Shown piece by piece: positions 1-9,100 of a DNA stretch of 30,784 nt; the first letter of the stretch is position 1, and each line of letters starts with the position of its first letter. This DNA comes from Bacteroidales bacterium UBA6229. GTDB lineage: Bacteria; Bacteroidota; Bacteroidia; Bacteroidales; F082. Location of the stretch: contig DJWN01000077.1 in NCBI GenBank assembly GCA_002440975.1, positions 1-30,784 on the forward strand. The letters run 5' to 3'. The position numbers and the translations under genes were made by a program. The notes beneath the pieces were generated by a model. That model saw nothing but the letters and a program-made list of their open reading frames with translations, made no database searches and was not told the DNA's origin.

Positions 1-662
1 AGTTTGCTAAACAAGGCACCCAGATTTTGCTTGATCACAGGCTTCAGGTCCTCATCAACCAGATCACCGGGGATGAGAACCACATCTGCTTCTACAGAGT
101 TGAGGTGTTCGATGATACGACTCAGCCTTTTGGTTGATATCACCGTTCCAAGGTGAATATCAGATACCATAGCAATGCGAAGCTTATCTGTTTGCGGGAG
201 CTTTTTGTTCAGGTTGATCGTGAGCTGTTCGGTTCTGGGAAGCAGTGCATTGAGATGTCCGGCAAAAACAAGCAGGAAAACCGCTGTTGCCACACCAATG
301 GTAAAAAAATAAGGTCTTTCAAGTAAAGCCCGGGGGATTATTTTGTCAATGAAAGGTGCAAAATGATTTACAATCCGCAGGAGGTCGAAAGCAATCACTG
401 CCAAAAGCAGATAAACCATAGCAGCCAGCCAAAAGGCCCCTGCCCAGGTGAAGAAATCGCTGAGGTGCGACAGGTAAACTTTTTCGAGGAAACGCCCAAG
501 CGGATAACTTATCACAAGCAGCCAAAAAGCCCATACAAAGACAAGTCTCAAACCTGTTCCGGGTTCAAAACTCATCAGACTACGGCTGAAAATATACCAG
601 TTTATCAATCCATAAACTGTGAGTACGATACTGAAAAAGATAAAAAACTGCACTTGACGCAT
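1..662 (-). CDS. Membrane-anchored metallophosphoesterase (3' end cut by window edge)
   Basis: The reading frame opens at ATG 662 and runs without a stop off the left edge, so about 220 N-terminal residues are present and the C-terminal part of the enzyme is missing. Four hydrophobic stretches (roughly residues 5-25, 38-56, 72-96 and 118-138) are followed by a soluble domain starting near residue 160. That domain has the first two metal-binding blocks of calcineurin-like phosphoesterases: D168-x-H170 in SDIHLG, and G199-D200 in PGDLVD. This order, a membrane region then a phosphoesterase domain, matches the YkuE/YaeI-like group, in which some members act on phospholipid or UDP-sugar pyrophosphate bonds. 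The substrate cannot be told here, and the GNHD/E and GHTHGGQ blocks lie outside the window. No Shine-Dalgarno sequence precedes the start, as is usual in Bacteroidota. valS lies 85 bp upstream in the same direction. Confidence 0.85.
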   Translation of the reverse strand, partial: MRQVQFFIFFSIVLTVYGLINWYIFSRSLMSFEPGTGLRLVFVWAFWLLVISYPLGRFLEKVYLSHLSDFFTWAGAFWLAAMVYLLLAVIAFDLLRIVNHFAPFIDKIIPRALLERPYFFTIGVATAVFLLVFAGHLNALLPRTEQLTINLNKKLPQTDKLRIAMVSDIHLGTVISTKRLSRIIEHLNSVEADVVLIPGDLVDEDLKPVIKQNLGALFSK

Positions 663-747
663 TATGTTTTGATTAGCAGTAAAACCATCGTTTTAGTTTT
701 ATGTTCAGGTAAACACAAGGTTTAACATAATTTAGGGTTTACATTAT

Positions 748-3381
748 TCAGGATAAGGTCTTCAACTGTTGTTCGATCACTTTGATACGGGCTTCAGCAT
801 CTGCTTTTTTCTGACGTTCGCGAATTACCACCTGTTCGGGAGCCCCGCTTACAAAGCGTTCGTTGTTTAGTTTTTTCTCCACCGAAACCAAAAAACCACG
901 GGTATAGTTGAGTTCTTCTTTCAGTTTTTTGCGTTCCTCCTCCGGATCGATGGCATCACTTAGGGGAACAAACACCTCAGTAGATTTAATCACAAAACCA
1001 AATGCACCTTCTATGGGGCTATTCGTCATACTTATTTTGCTGAGGTTGCAAAGCTTGGTGATGATGCTTTCGAATCGACTGTTGTATTCCTGGTTTTTGT
1101 CTGCGATCTGCACTTCAAGGGCATCTCTGAAAGGGATATTTTTAGTAGCACGTAATTTGCGAATGCCATTGATGAGTTCGGCCGTGAAGTCAAAATCAGC
1201 TAAAAGCTTTTCATCAATGGTGGTCGAATCAGGCATGGAAGCGATTATCAGATCATCACCTTCTTTTCTTTCACGCAGCAGATGCCATATTTCTTCGGTG
1301 ATAAAGGGCATAAAAGGATGCAGCAGCTTCATCAGATCTTCAAAAAATCCGATGGTAGCTTCAAGGGTTTGTTCGTCAATGGTCTGTCCTTGCTGGGGTT
1401 TAATCATTTCGAGATACCAGGAGCAAAAATCATCCCAGCTGAGTTTGTAGGCTGCCATCAGGGCATCTGACAAGCGGTATTTGTTAAATTGGTCTTCAAT
1501 TTGGATTAAGGTTTGGTTCAGGCGTGCTTTAAACCAATCTACCGCTACTTTTGCAGAGGCATCCTGAGGAATATGGCTGTCTGACTGCCAACTCTTTACA
1601 AGGCGCATGGCATTCCAGATTTTATTATTGAAATTGCGTCCCTGCTCACAAAGTGCTTCATCAAAAGGCAGGTCGTTGCCGGCAGGTGAGGTGAGCAGCA
1701 TGCCCACACGCACGCCATCGGCACCATAGGTGTTCATCAACTCGATGGGGTCGGGTGAATTACCAAGACTTTTCGACATTTTACGTCCCAGTTTGTCGCG
1801 TACAATGCCAGTGAGATAAACGGTTTTGAAAGGCTTTTCATTTTGCCATTCGTAGCCGGCCATGATCATACGTGCCACCCAAAAAAAGAGTATTTCAGGT
1901 GCAGTAACCAAATCATTGGTGGGGTAGTAGTATTTGATGTCGGGATTATCAGGATTGCGGATGCCATCGAAAACGGAGATTGGCCATAGCCAGCTGGAAA
2001 ACCAGGTGTCGAGCACATCTTCTTCCTGACGCAATTCGTTCATCTGCAAATCGGGATTTCCGGTTTTTTCTCTTGCAGTATTCAGTGCATCAGTTTCGTT
2101 CATGGCTACTACAAAATCCTGCATACCTTCGTCATAGTACCAGGCGGGAATGCGATGTCCCCACCAAAGCTGACGCGAGATGTTCCAGTCGCGAACGTTT
2201 TCCATCCAGTGGCGGTAGGTGTTTTTAAATTTTTCAGGTACCAGTTGTATTGCATCTTCCATCACTGCTTTCAGGGCTGGTTCAGCCAGTTTTTCCATCG
2301 TCAGGAACCATTGGTAAGAAAGACGTGGCTCTATTACCGCCCCAGTACGTTCGGAAGTGCCTACTTTGTTTTGATAATCTTCTGTTTTCACAAGATTTCC
2401 AAGGCTATTCAGTTCTTTTACGATGGCTTTTCGGCAGGCAAAACGATCCAGGCCTTTGTAGTGCAGGCCATACTCGTTGAGGGTGGCATCTTCGTTGAAG
2501 ATATCGATAAATTCGAGTTGGTATTTGTCGCCAAGCATTTTATCATTGGGGTCGTGTGCCGGTGTGATTTTGAGGCATCCTGTTCCGAATTCACGATCTA
2601 CATATTCGTCAGCGATGAGTGGTATGCTGCGATTTGCGATGGGAACGATCACATGCTTGCCTTTCAGGTGTTGGAAGCGTTCATCTTCGGGATGATAGCA
2701 TACGGCAGTATCACCTAATATTGTTTCGGGACGCGTGGTGGCAATTGTTACGTAATCATCCTCACCTTCAATTTGATAGCGCAGGTAATACAGCTTGCCC
2801 TGCGACTCTTTGTAAATCACTTCTTCATCCGAAACGGTGGTTTTGGCTTCCGGATCCCAGTTAACCATGCGGTAGCCCCGATATATAAGACCTTTTTTAT
2901 AGAGATCAACAAAAACCTGTAACACAGATTCAGACATATCATCGTCCATAGTAAACTTGGTGCGTTTCCAGTCGCAGCTGGCACCCAGCTTTTTGAGTTG
3001 CTCCAGGATGATACCCCCATGTTTGTGTGTCCATTCCCAGGCATGTTCGAGGAAAGCCTCGCGGCTGAGCTCGTTTTTTTGGATGCCTTGTTCCTTGAGT
3101 TTATTTACCACTTTGGCTTCGGTGGCAATGGAGGCATGATCGGTGCCAGGCACCCACAGCGCATTTTTGCCCTTCATGCGTGCACGGCGGACCAACACAT
3201 CCTGAATGGTGTTGTTGAGCATATGACCCATATGCAGCACACCGGTTACGTTTGGTGGCGGGATGACGATCACATACGGCTCGCGTTCATCAGGTTCTGA
3301 ATGAAAGTAGCCTTTTTTCATCCAATGGGCATACCATTTGTCTTCGGTTGTTGCAGGATTATATTTGCTACTGATCTCCAT
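748..3381 (-). CDS. valS: Valine--tRNA ligase
   Basis: This cytoplasmic class I aminoacyl-tRNA synthetase charges tRNA-Val with valine. The 877-residue product has the normal length for the family. It carries the ATP-binding HIGH motif as HMGH (residues 50-53) inside the PPPNVTGVLHMGH block, the editing-domain block TTRPET near residue 215, the KMSKS motif exactly (residues 534-538), an anticodon-binding helical domain, and a C-terminal charged coiled-coil arm from about residue 805 typical of ValRS. DHASIATEAK after the HIGH region separates it from IleRS. The start at ATG 3381 fits the usual N-terminus (MEISSKYNP then W16). A TAATTTTG -7-like element lies 31-38 bp upstream. It is apparently monocistronic or at the head of a unit with the metallophosphoesterase. 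Confidence 0.98.
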   Translation of the reverse strand: MEISSKYNPATTEDKWYAHWMKKGYFHSEPDEREPYVIVIPPPNVTGVLHMGHMLNNTIQDVLVRRARMKGKNALWVPGTDHASIATEAKVVNKLKEQGIQKNELSREAFLEHAWEWTHKHGGIILEQLKKLGASCDWKRTKFTMDDDMSESVLQVFVDLYKKGLIYRGYRMVNWDPEAKTTVSDEEVIYKESQGKLYYLRYQIEGEDDYVTIATTRPETILGDTAVCYHPEDERFQHLKGKHVIVPIANRSIPLIADEYVDREFGTGCLKITPAHDPNDKMLGDKYQLEFIDIFNEDATLNEYGLHYKGLDRFACRKAIVKELNSLGNLVKTEDYQNKVGTSERTGAVIEPRLSYQWFLTMEKLAEPALKAVMEDAIQLVPEKFKNTYRHWMENVRDWNISRQLWWGHRIPAWYYDEGMQDFVVAMNETDALNTAREKTGNPDLQMNELRQEEDVLDTWFSSWLWPISVFDGIRNPDNPDIKYYYPTNDLVTAPEILFFWVARMIMAGYEWQNEKPFKTVYLTGIVRDKLGRKMSKSLGNSPDPIELMNTYGADGVRVGMLLTSPAGNDLPFDEALCEQGRNFNNKIWNAMRLVKSWQSDSHIPQDASAKVAVDWFKARLNQTLIQIEDQFNKYRLSDALMAAYKLSWDDFCSWYLEMIKPQQGQTIDEQTLEATIGFFEDLMKLLHPFMPFITEEIWHLLRERKEGDDLIIASMPDSTTIDEKLLADFDFTAELINGIRKLRATKNIPFRDALEVQIADKNQEYNSRFESIITKLCNLSKISMTNSPIEGAFGFVIKSTEVFVPLSDAIDPEEERKKLKEELNYTRGFLVSVEKKLNNERFVSGAPEQVVIRERQKKADAEARIKVIEQQLKTLS

Positions 3382-3411
3382 GTGTTTAGCTGTTATTTAT
3401 GATTGAAGGGG

Positions 3412-3419
3412 CAAAATTA
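3412..3419 (-). promoter_or_regulatory. Possible -7 promoter element of valS
   Basis: The minus strand reads TAATTTTG, an exact match to the Bacteroidota -7 consensus TANNTTTG, and would give a leader of about 25 nt before ATG 3381. I do not see a good TTTG at the expected -33 distance (CGAA occurs nearby), so the call rests on half the promoter plus position. Confidence 0.35.
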
Positions 3420-3748
3420 GAAAAATTTAGGCACGAAGAAGTGGAAATGATAGAGGGTTCAGCAAAAGCTGTTAACAAGAAAGCATGTATAAATTTGCTT
3501 TTCGTAAACAATTTGAACAATTTCTCTTAACAATATTAGCACCTAACATTTAAATACAAAATTTGATTTATCGGTATTTATTGTCGAACTGGATATTTGA
3601 TTTTTAATGAGCTCTGTATAACTATTTGAACCTAAATAGAGTAACTTAATATTGTATCTGAAAGATCAATTGTATCAGTTTATGGCCCGTAGTAATCAAA
3701 TTGTTGACTTAAGTAGAAAAAACCTTTGATTGAAAATTTATCCACTAA

Positions 3749-3784
3749 AAAACAGGAAAAGCAGGATGAAGGTTAACATCCTGC
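3749..3784 (-). terminator. Rho-independent terminator of the GH17 locus
   Basis: A perfect 8-bp inverted repeat, GCAGGATG (3761-3768) and CATCCTGC (3777-3784), encloses an 8-nt loop. On the minus strand it is followed by TTTTCCTGTTTTTT. It sits 25 bp past the stop of the GH17 reading frame, so the broken gene still has its terminator. Confidence 0.75.
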
Positions 3785-3808
3785 ATTCATTGTGGTTTTA
3801 TAGCTTCC

Positions 3809-4869
3809 TTAATTCAAAGCGGGAATGGGAAACTTGGGTGTTTGTTTGCCGTTTTTTTCATACAAGCCCCAGGAAGGCCCAACACCATTTGGTTCGTTGG
3901 TTTTCCAGGGTTCAACAAACATGGCAAACCAAAAGCTGTTATAAGCCTGTTTCTTGAAATTGTTTCCGTTTACCCAGTCCAGGGTGGCTTTGAAATTCGT
4001 TTCAGCAAATTGTACATTTTCGCGCCCTGTTGCAGTGCCATTATTGCCAACGCCGGTAGGCCAGCCTATTTCACCAATAATAACACCCAGCCCGAAATTG
4101 TTTTCGGCATTCGCCATGCCATGCTGATACGACCATTCCATATTGCCATGGATATTATCAGGTTGGCCATTGCCATAATAGGGATAGATTGTCATCAGAA
4201 TTACCCTGTTGTCAGGAGTGTTTAGGTCCTTGCATTGTTGCAGTATCGGGCCACAATAAGCTTCGTTGGGGTAGGTGTTTTGGTTGTCGGCTCCCACACC
4301 GGTGATGCAGGACGTGATTGGAAGTTCAATTCCTTCGGCACTTAGCTTTTCGTGGGCGTATTTCATATAATTGGCCACTGCACTAGGTTCAATAAAATTA
4401 GGGCCCCTTAGATTGGTTTCGTTGCCCACAATCAATCCTAAAACAGTGTTTGGATAAGACTTAATCTGTTGATTGCTTGGTTTATATCCGTTTTGGTTTG
4501 TGCTTAATTGTTGGGATAACAATGAACCCCAAGTGCAACTTCCAGTCCTTTTGAGGCTGCTACACCCACAATTTGATCCATACCATCGGCTATGGTGTAA
4601 GTGCGTAAAAAAGGAAAATTCCGGGCAATCAAACTCAGGTCTTCTTCCAATTGAGCTTTGCTGATTGGAGTTTTGTGTGCTTGTCCGTCGTAATGATAGG
4701 GTCCATAACAAATACCCAGGTATTCTTTCGCTGCCACAATATCTTTTTGGGCTTCCAGGATGGGTTGTTCGTCTTAGGGTTTACTATCTTCCTTTTTTGA
4801 ACAGGAAAAGTTGAAAAACAACATACTAATGAGAATAGCAACAAGAGAAAATCGAATGGAATTGATCAT
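3809..4869 (-). pseudogene. Decayed GH17 beta-1,3-glucanase-like lipoprotein gene (two stops, one frameshift)
   Basis: Joined across three lesions, this locus would encode a secreted glycoside hydrolase family 17 protein of about 350 residues. From ATG 4869 the frame begins with a lipoprotein signal ending at C23 (NFSC), then meets TAA at codon 32 (4774-4776). It continues in frame into clear GH17 sequence (YLGICYGPYHYDG, LRTYTIADG, LGVHCYPNN), meets a second TAA at codon 122 (4504-4506), keeps homologous-looking sequence (AQTKTDINQAIN), and then changes frame near 4465-4475. The other frame carries the rest: SYPNTVLGLIVGNE with the family's acid/base Glu (codon 4418-4420) and IGEIGWPTG with the nucleophile Glu (codon 4070-4072), ending at 3809. 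GH17 enzymes cut beta-1,3-glucans such as laminarin. Each lesion could be a single base change or indel, so decay looks recent; assembly error is possible but three together are unlikely. Confidence 0.87.
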
Positions 4870-5269
4870 GGCTTATTAGTACCTTATCTTTTATTTTGTT
4901 GGTTTTTTTGGCATAATATTTTTAACGACTTTCTGCATCTCCCTATTGATAAGCATTACGAAAGAAAATAATTTTCACCAACTTTTAAAAACCTGTATGG
5001 TTCTGGCTTGTCCAGGTTAGGTTTAAGAAAAACGGTTAAATGTTTGGTTTAATGCTTTGTAAGTCATTCCAAAAAATGGTCTGGTTATTTTACAGACTTT
5101 TTAATTAATTAAATTTGATGAAGTATAATAAAACCTAAATATTTTTCCGCGAATTAAAATGATGAGATATATCAACACATTGATAATGACACTTTTAACT
5201 TTTCTGTTTACCGAAAAGCCGCACTGATTTCCTATTAAAAACCTTTGTTTTACAGGTATGGAATAATCT
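4870..5269. other. Intergenic, very AT-rich, no supported gene
   Basis: This 400-bp stretch between the acid phosphatase gene and the GH17 pseudogene has long A/T runs, including ttaattaattaaa near 5101-5113. The only reading frame of note is 22 codons on the plus strand (5159-5227). It starts with two ATGs and looks like a signal-peptide beginning (MMRYINTLIMTLLTFLF) that stops at once. It could be chance or the head of a lost gene. No clear promoter or terminator was recognised. Confidence 0.5.
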
Positions 5270-6070
5270 TTAAAACCCTTTCAATCCTTTTTCCAGAAAG
5301 CTGTTGTCCTGTGTTTTTCTGCTTTCTTCCATACCAGGCAGGGCATTCATCCAGGTGCCGTAAACAGGATTGGGCAAAACGATCCATTTATTGCCAAAAT
5401 TACTGATGTTTTTCAGGGTGAATGCATCTCTGGCACTTGCATCATTCGCATCAAAAGCGTTATGAAAATCACCCAGATTATCCCCCATCAGCAGCACGAT
5501 TTCGTATTTCTGAAGCACTTGTTGCCTGCGTGGCTCTTTGTCATTCTCTTCATTGCGGAGCAAAAGATGTTCATTCACTGCATCCGGAAAGCCATATTTC
5601 TTTAGGTTTTGAAGTGTGGCTTCCCTGAATTTTTCTCTACGGTTGGAGATATAAAAAACTGCTACACCTTTTTCGGAGGCATATTTCAAAAAACTAAGTG
5701 CTCCGGGCACGGTATCAGCTTTTGCAGCATTGATCCATTCGTCCCACTTTTCCGGATAGTCAAAATGATCGAGTATGCCCTGAGCCTGATAAGGACTGTT
5801 GTCGAGCACGGTTTCGTCAATGTCAACCACTACGGCAAGTAAATTATCCGACGGGATTTGCAGACGCGTGTCCAAACGTTCTTCGGCAATGTTAAATGCC
5901 TGATAGCAAAGGGCTTTGTACTCGGCTGCCTGTTGCACAAACAAGGTAGCGTACATGGCCGGATGGTTGCCATGCGCAGGTGTGTTATCGTGATGATGAT
6001 GGGTTTGCGGGCCATCGCAGGCAGCAAAAGAAAAGACGAGCAGTAGAAATCCTAAGACTTTAATTTTCAT
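5270..6070 (-). CDS. Class C acid phosphatase / 5'-nucleotidase, lipoprotein e(P4) family
   Basis: This is an outer-envelope phosphomonoesterase of the HAD superfamily; e(P4) relatives remove phosphate from nucleotides and other monoesters outside the cytoplasm. The 266-residue product starts with a lipoprotein signal ending at C18 (FSFAAC). Family blocks follow: D83-I-D85-ET with VLDNS (nucleophile and acid/base Asp), a motif II serine block in FYISNR near residue 140, and the C-terminal acidic block LLMGDNLGDF near residue 195. Length and order match class C acid phosphatases. Directly after the lipid anchor is a histidine cluster, H24-H27 plus H33 and H36, which is not part of the catalytic fold and might bind metal. 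The start is ATG 6070. The nifJ terminator lies just upstream, so the gene probably has its own promoter, which I could not identify. Confidence 0.9.
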   Translation of the reverse strand: MKIKVLGFLLLVFSFAACDGPQTHHHHDNTPAHGNHPAMYATLFVQQAAEYKALCYQAFNIAEERLDTRLQIPSDNLLAVVVDIDETVLDNSPYQAQGILDHFDYPEKWDEWINAAKADTVPGALSFLKYASEKGVAVFYISNRREKFREATLQNLKKYGFPDAVNEHLLLRNEENDKEPRRQQVLQKYEIVLLMGDNLGDFHNAFDANDASARDAFTLKNISNFGNKWIVLPNPVYGTWMNALPGMEESRKTQDNSFLEKGLKGF

Positions 6071-6100
6071 TTTGAATGAGATTAGTGTTTTAATGTGCTA

Positions 6101-6135
6101 AAATAAAAAAACCGGATCGAAGATTGATCCGGTTT
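6101..6135 (-). terminator. Rho-independent terminator of the PFOR gene
   Basis: A perfect 10-bp inverted repeat, AAACCGGATC (6109-6118) and GATCCGGTTT (6126-6135), has a 7-nt loop. On the minus strand it runs into TTTTTTATTTT. It begins about 20 bp after the PFOR stop and separates that transcript from the acid phosphatase gene. Confidence 0.92.
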
Positions 6136-6156
6136 GTGAAATATTTATGCAATGGC

Positions 6157-9100
6157 TTATTTTTCGCTGTAGTCCATAGCTTCCAGACGTTTGTAATAGT
6201 TATAGCGCCATTTGGCATTATCTTCGGCCAGCTTGCTAAGTGCTTTCGACTGATCGGGGAAGGTCTTTCTAAGTGAAGAGAAACGTACTTCGCTACTGAT
6301 GAAGCTTTGGAATTTGCTCCAATCCGGTTCTTTGGAATCCAGTTGGAAAGGATTCTTTCCTTCTTCTTCCAGGGCAGGATTGTAGCGATACAGATGCCAA
6401 TAGCCACTTTCAACGGCAAATTTTTCTTCGTATTGGGTTTTTCCCATTCCGATATGCAGGCCGTGATTGATACAAGGTGCATAAGCAATGATGATAGAGG
6501 GGCCGTCAAATTCTTCTGCTTCTTTCAAGGCTTTGAAGAATTGATTCTGACTGGCACCCATAGCAACCTGTGCCACATAGATATAGCCATAGGACATCAT
6601 CATGGCACCCAGGTCTTTTTTCTTCACCTTCTTGCCTGAGGTAGCAAACTTAGCCACAGCACCCATAGGGGTAGATTTGGAGGCTTGTCCTCCGGTATTT
6701 GAATATACCTCGGTATCCAGCACAAGAACATTTACGTTTTCGCCGCTGGCCAGAACGTGATCCAATCCGCCGAAGCCGATATCATAAGCCCAGCCATCAC
6801 CACCGAAGATCCAAACAGATTTCTTCAAGAAAAACTGTTTCAGTGCGAGTAATTCTTTGGAGAGATTGTCCTTTCTTCCGGTTAGCACTTTGGTCAGTTT
6901 GGCGGATGACTCGCGTGAAGCTTCTGCCTTGTCAGCAGTTTCAATCCAGTTTTGGAAAGCTTCTTTCAGTTCGGCGTCCAGTTCGCCTTTCATAGCTTCA
7001 CTCATACGCAGGGCAATGCGTTCGCGCAGCTTGTTGACGGCTGTTGCCATTCCATAGCCATATTCAGCATTGTCTTCGAACAAAGAGTTTGCCCAGGCTG
7101 GTCCTTCACCTTTTTCGTTGGAGCAATAAGGGGTGCTGGGAGCAGAACCTCCATAGATGGAAGAACAGCCCGTGGCATTGGCCACCATCATCCGATCGCC
7201 ATAAAGCTGAGTGATGGTTTTGATGTAAGGCGTTTCGCCACAACCGGCGCAGGCACCCGAAAACTCAAACAAAGGCTGAGCAAACTGACTATTTTTAACC
7301 GATTGGAATTTGTCAACAACAGTGTCTTTGTAAGTCACTTTATTGGCGAAATGATCCCAGCGACCGATCTCAGCTTCCTGGCTTTCGAGCGGTTTCATCA
7401 CCAGTGATTTTTCTTTTGAAGGGCAAACATCTACGCAGTTGTCGCAGCCTGTGCAATCGAGCGGGCTAACCTGTATGCGGTATTTCAGTGGAGCTAACTT
7501 GCCTTTAGTCTCAAGCAGCACTGTTCCATCCGGTAAAGTAGCTTCCTCTTCTTCGTTGACGAGAAACGGACGTATGGCAGCATGAGGACAAACGTAGGCA
7601 CACTGATTACACTGAATACAATGTTCGGGTTGCCATTCGGGTACACTCACTGCTATACCACGTTTTTCGTAGGCTGTTGTTCCTGATGGGAAAGTGCCGT
7701 CTTCGCGATCCAGAAATGCGCTAACTGGCAGGTCATCGCCCCGCATGGCATTAATGGGTTGTACTACATTTTTAATGAAATCGGGTATATTACTGCTGTC
7801 GGCTATTTCATCGGGGCCAAGTTTTGCCCATTCGGCAGGTACTTCGATTTTTTCGACCTCGCCACCACGATCCACGGCAGCATTATTCATCTTCACAATT
7901 TCTTCGCCTTTTCTGCCATAGGATTTCAGGATGAAGGCCTTCATTTTTTCAACTGCCTGCTCGTAAGGAATAATTTCGGCTACTTTAAAGAATGCCGATT
8001 GCATGATGGTATTGGTGCGGCCTCCCAATCCAATTTCTTCAGCAATGCGAGTGGCATTGATGATGTAGAAGCTGATGCTGTTATCAGCCAGGTATTTCTT
8101 GATGCTGTTGGGTAATTTCGATTTGGTTTCTTCGGCATCCCAGATGCTGTTCAAAAGGAAGGTGCCATTTTTTTTCAGGCCTTTAAGCATTTCATATTTA
8201 CCCAGGTAGGCAGGAACATGACAAGCTACAAAATCAGGCGTTCCGACCAGATAAGTAGAACGGATGGGTTTGTCGCCAAAGCGAAGGTGGGAGGTTGTTA
8301 CACCACCTGATTTTTTAGAGTCATAGGCAAAATAGGCCTGAGCATATTTATCCGTGGTTTCTCCGATAATTTTGATGGAGTTTTTGTTGGCTCCAACAGT
8401 TCCATCGGCACCGATTCCATAGAATTTTGCTTCGTAGGTACCTTTGGGTGCAATGCTTACTTCAGGAAGCAAAGGTAATGATTTGAAGGTGACATCATCT
8501 ACGATACCAACAGTAAATTGGTTTTTCGGCTCATTCATTTTAAGGTTCTCAAACACTGACATGATCATGGCCGGTGTAGTATCTTTTGAGCTGAGCCCGT
8601 AGCGGCCACCAACAATCATGGGCGCATTAGGTTTGCCATAATAAAGCTCTTTCACGTCGAGGTAGAGTGGTTCGCCGTTCGCACCCGGCTCTTTGGTACG
8701 ATCGAGTACAGCGATACGTTTCACGCTTTCGGGCATTACGTTCATGAAGTATTTGGCAGAGAAAGGTCTGTAAAGATGTACTGTAATCAAACCAACTTTT
8801 TCGCCTTTAGCCTGGAGGTGATCAATTGTTTCGCGAATGGTTTCGGTAACAGAACCCATAGCAATGATCACATTTTCGGCATCAGGAGCACCATAATAAG
8901 CGAATGGGTGATATTCGCGACCAGTAAGTTTAGTGATTTCCTGCATATATTCTTCCACCATATCCGGAATAGGGTCGTAGAAACGGTTTGCAGCTTCGCG
9001 CGACTGGAAATAGATATCCGGATTTTGGGCAGTACCTCTTGTTACAGGCCGTTCCGGGTTGAGGGCGTTGTCGCGGAAACGCTGTAAGGCTTCCCAATCA

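Larger units (their letters stand above)
3382..3808. other. Intergenic, AT-rich, no gene seen
   Basis: This 427-bp gap between valS and the broken GH17 gene is AT-rich with frequent stops on both strands. It contains the valS upstream region at its left end and the hairpin terminator of the GH17 locus at its right end. I find no tRNA-like cloverleaf, repeat or convincing small reading frame. A CCCGTAG string near 3668 resembles half of the REP-like stem seen at the right end of the window, but it has no partner arm. Confidence 0.6.

Noticed and set aside
363..725. 120-codon plus-strand frame near the left edge
   Set aside because: It lies opposite the metallophosphoesterase gene, whose minus-strand frame has clear motifs and membrane segments; the plus frame has no recognisable domain.
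699..730. Inverted repeat TTATGTT/AACATAA downstream of valS
   Set aside because: AT-only-like arms, an 18-nt loop and no T run on the minus strand; not convincing as a terminator.
3660..3680. CCCGTAG string as a REP-like element
   Set aside because: No second arm or partner stem-loop, so a chance match is more likely.
5159..5227. 22-codon plus-strand frame resembling a signal peptide
   Set aside because: Too short to support, with no continuation in any frame; mentioned only as a possible remnant.
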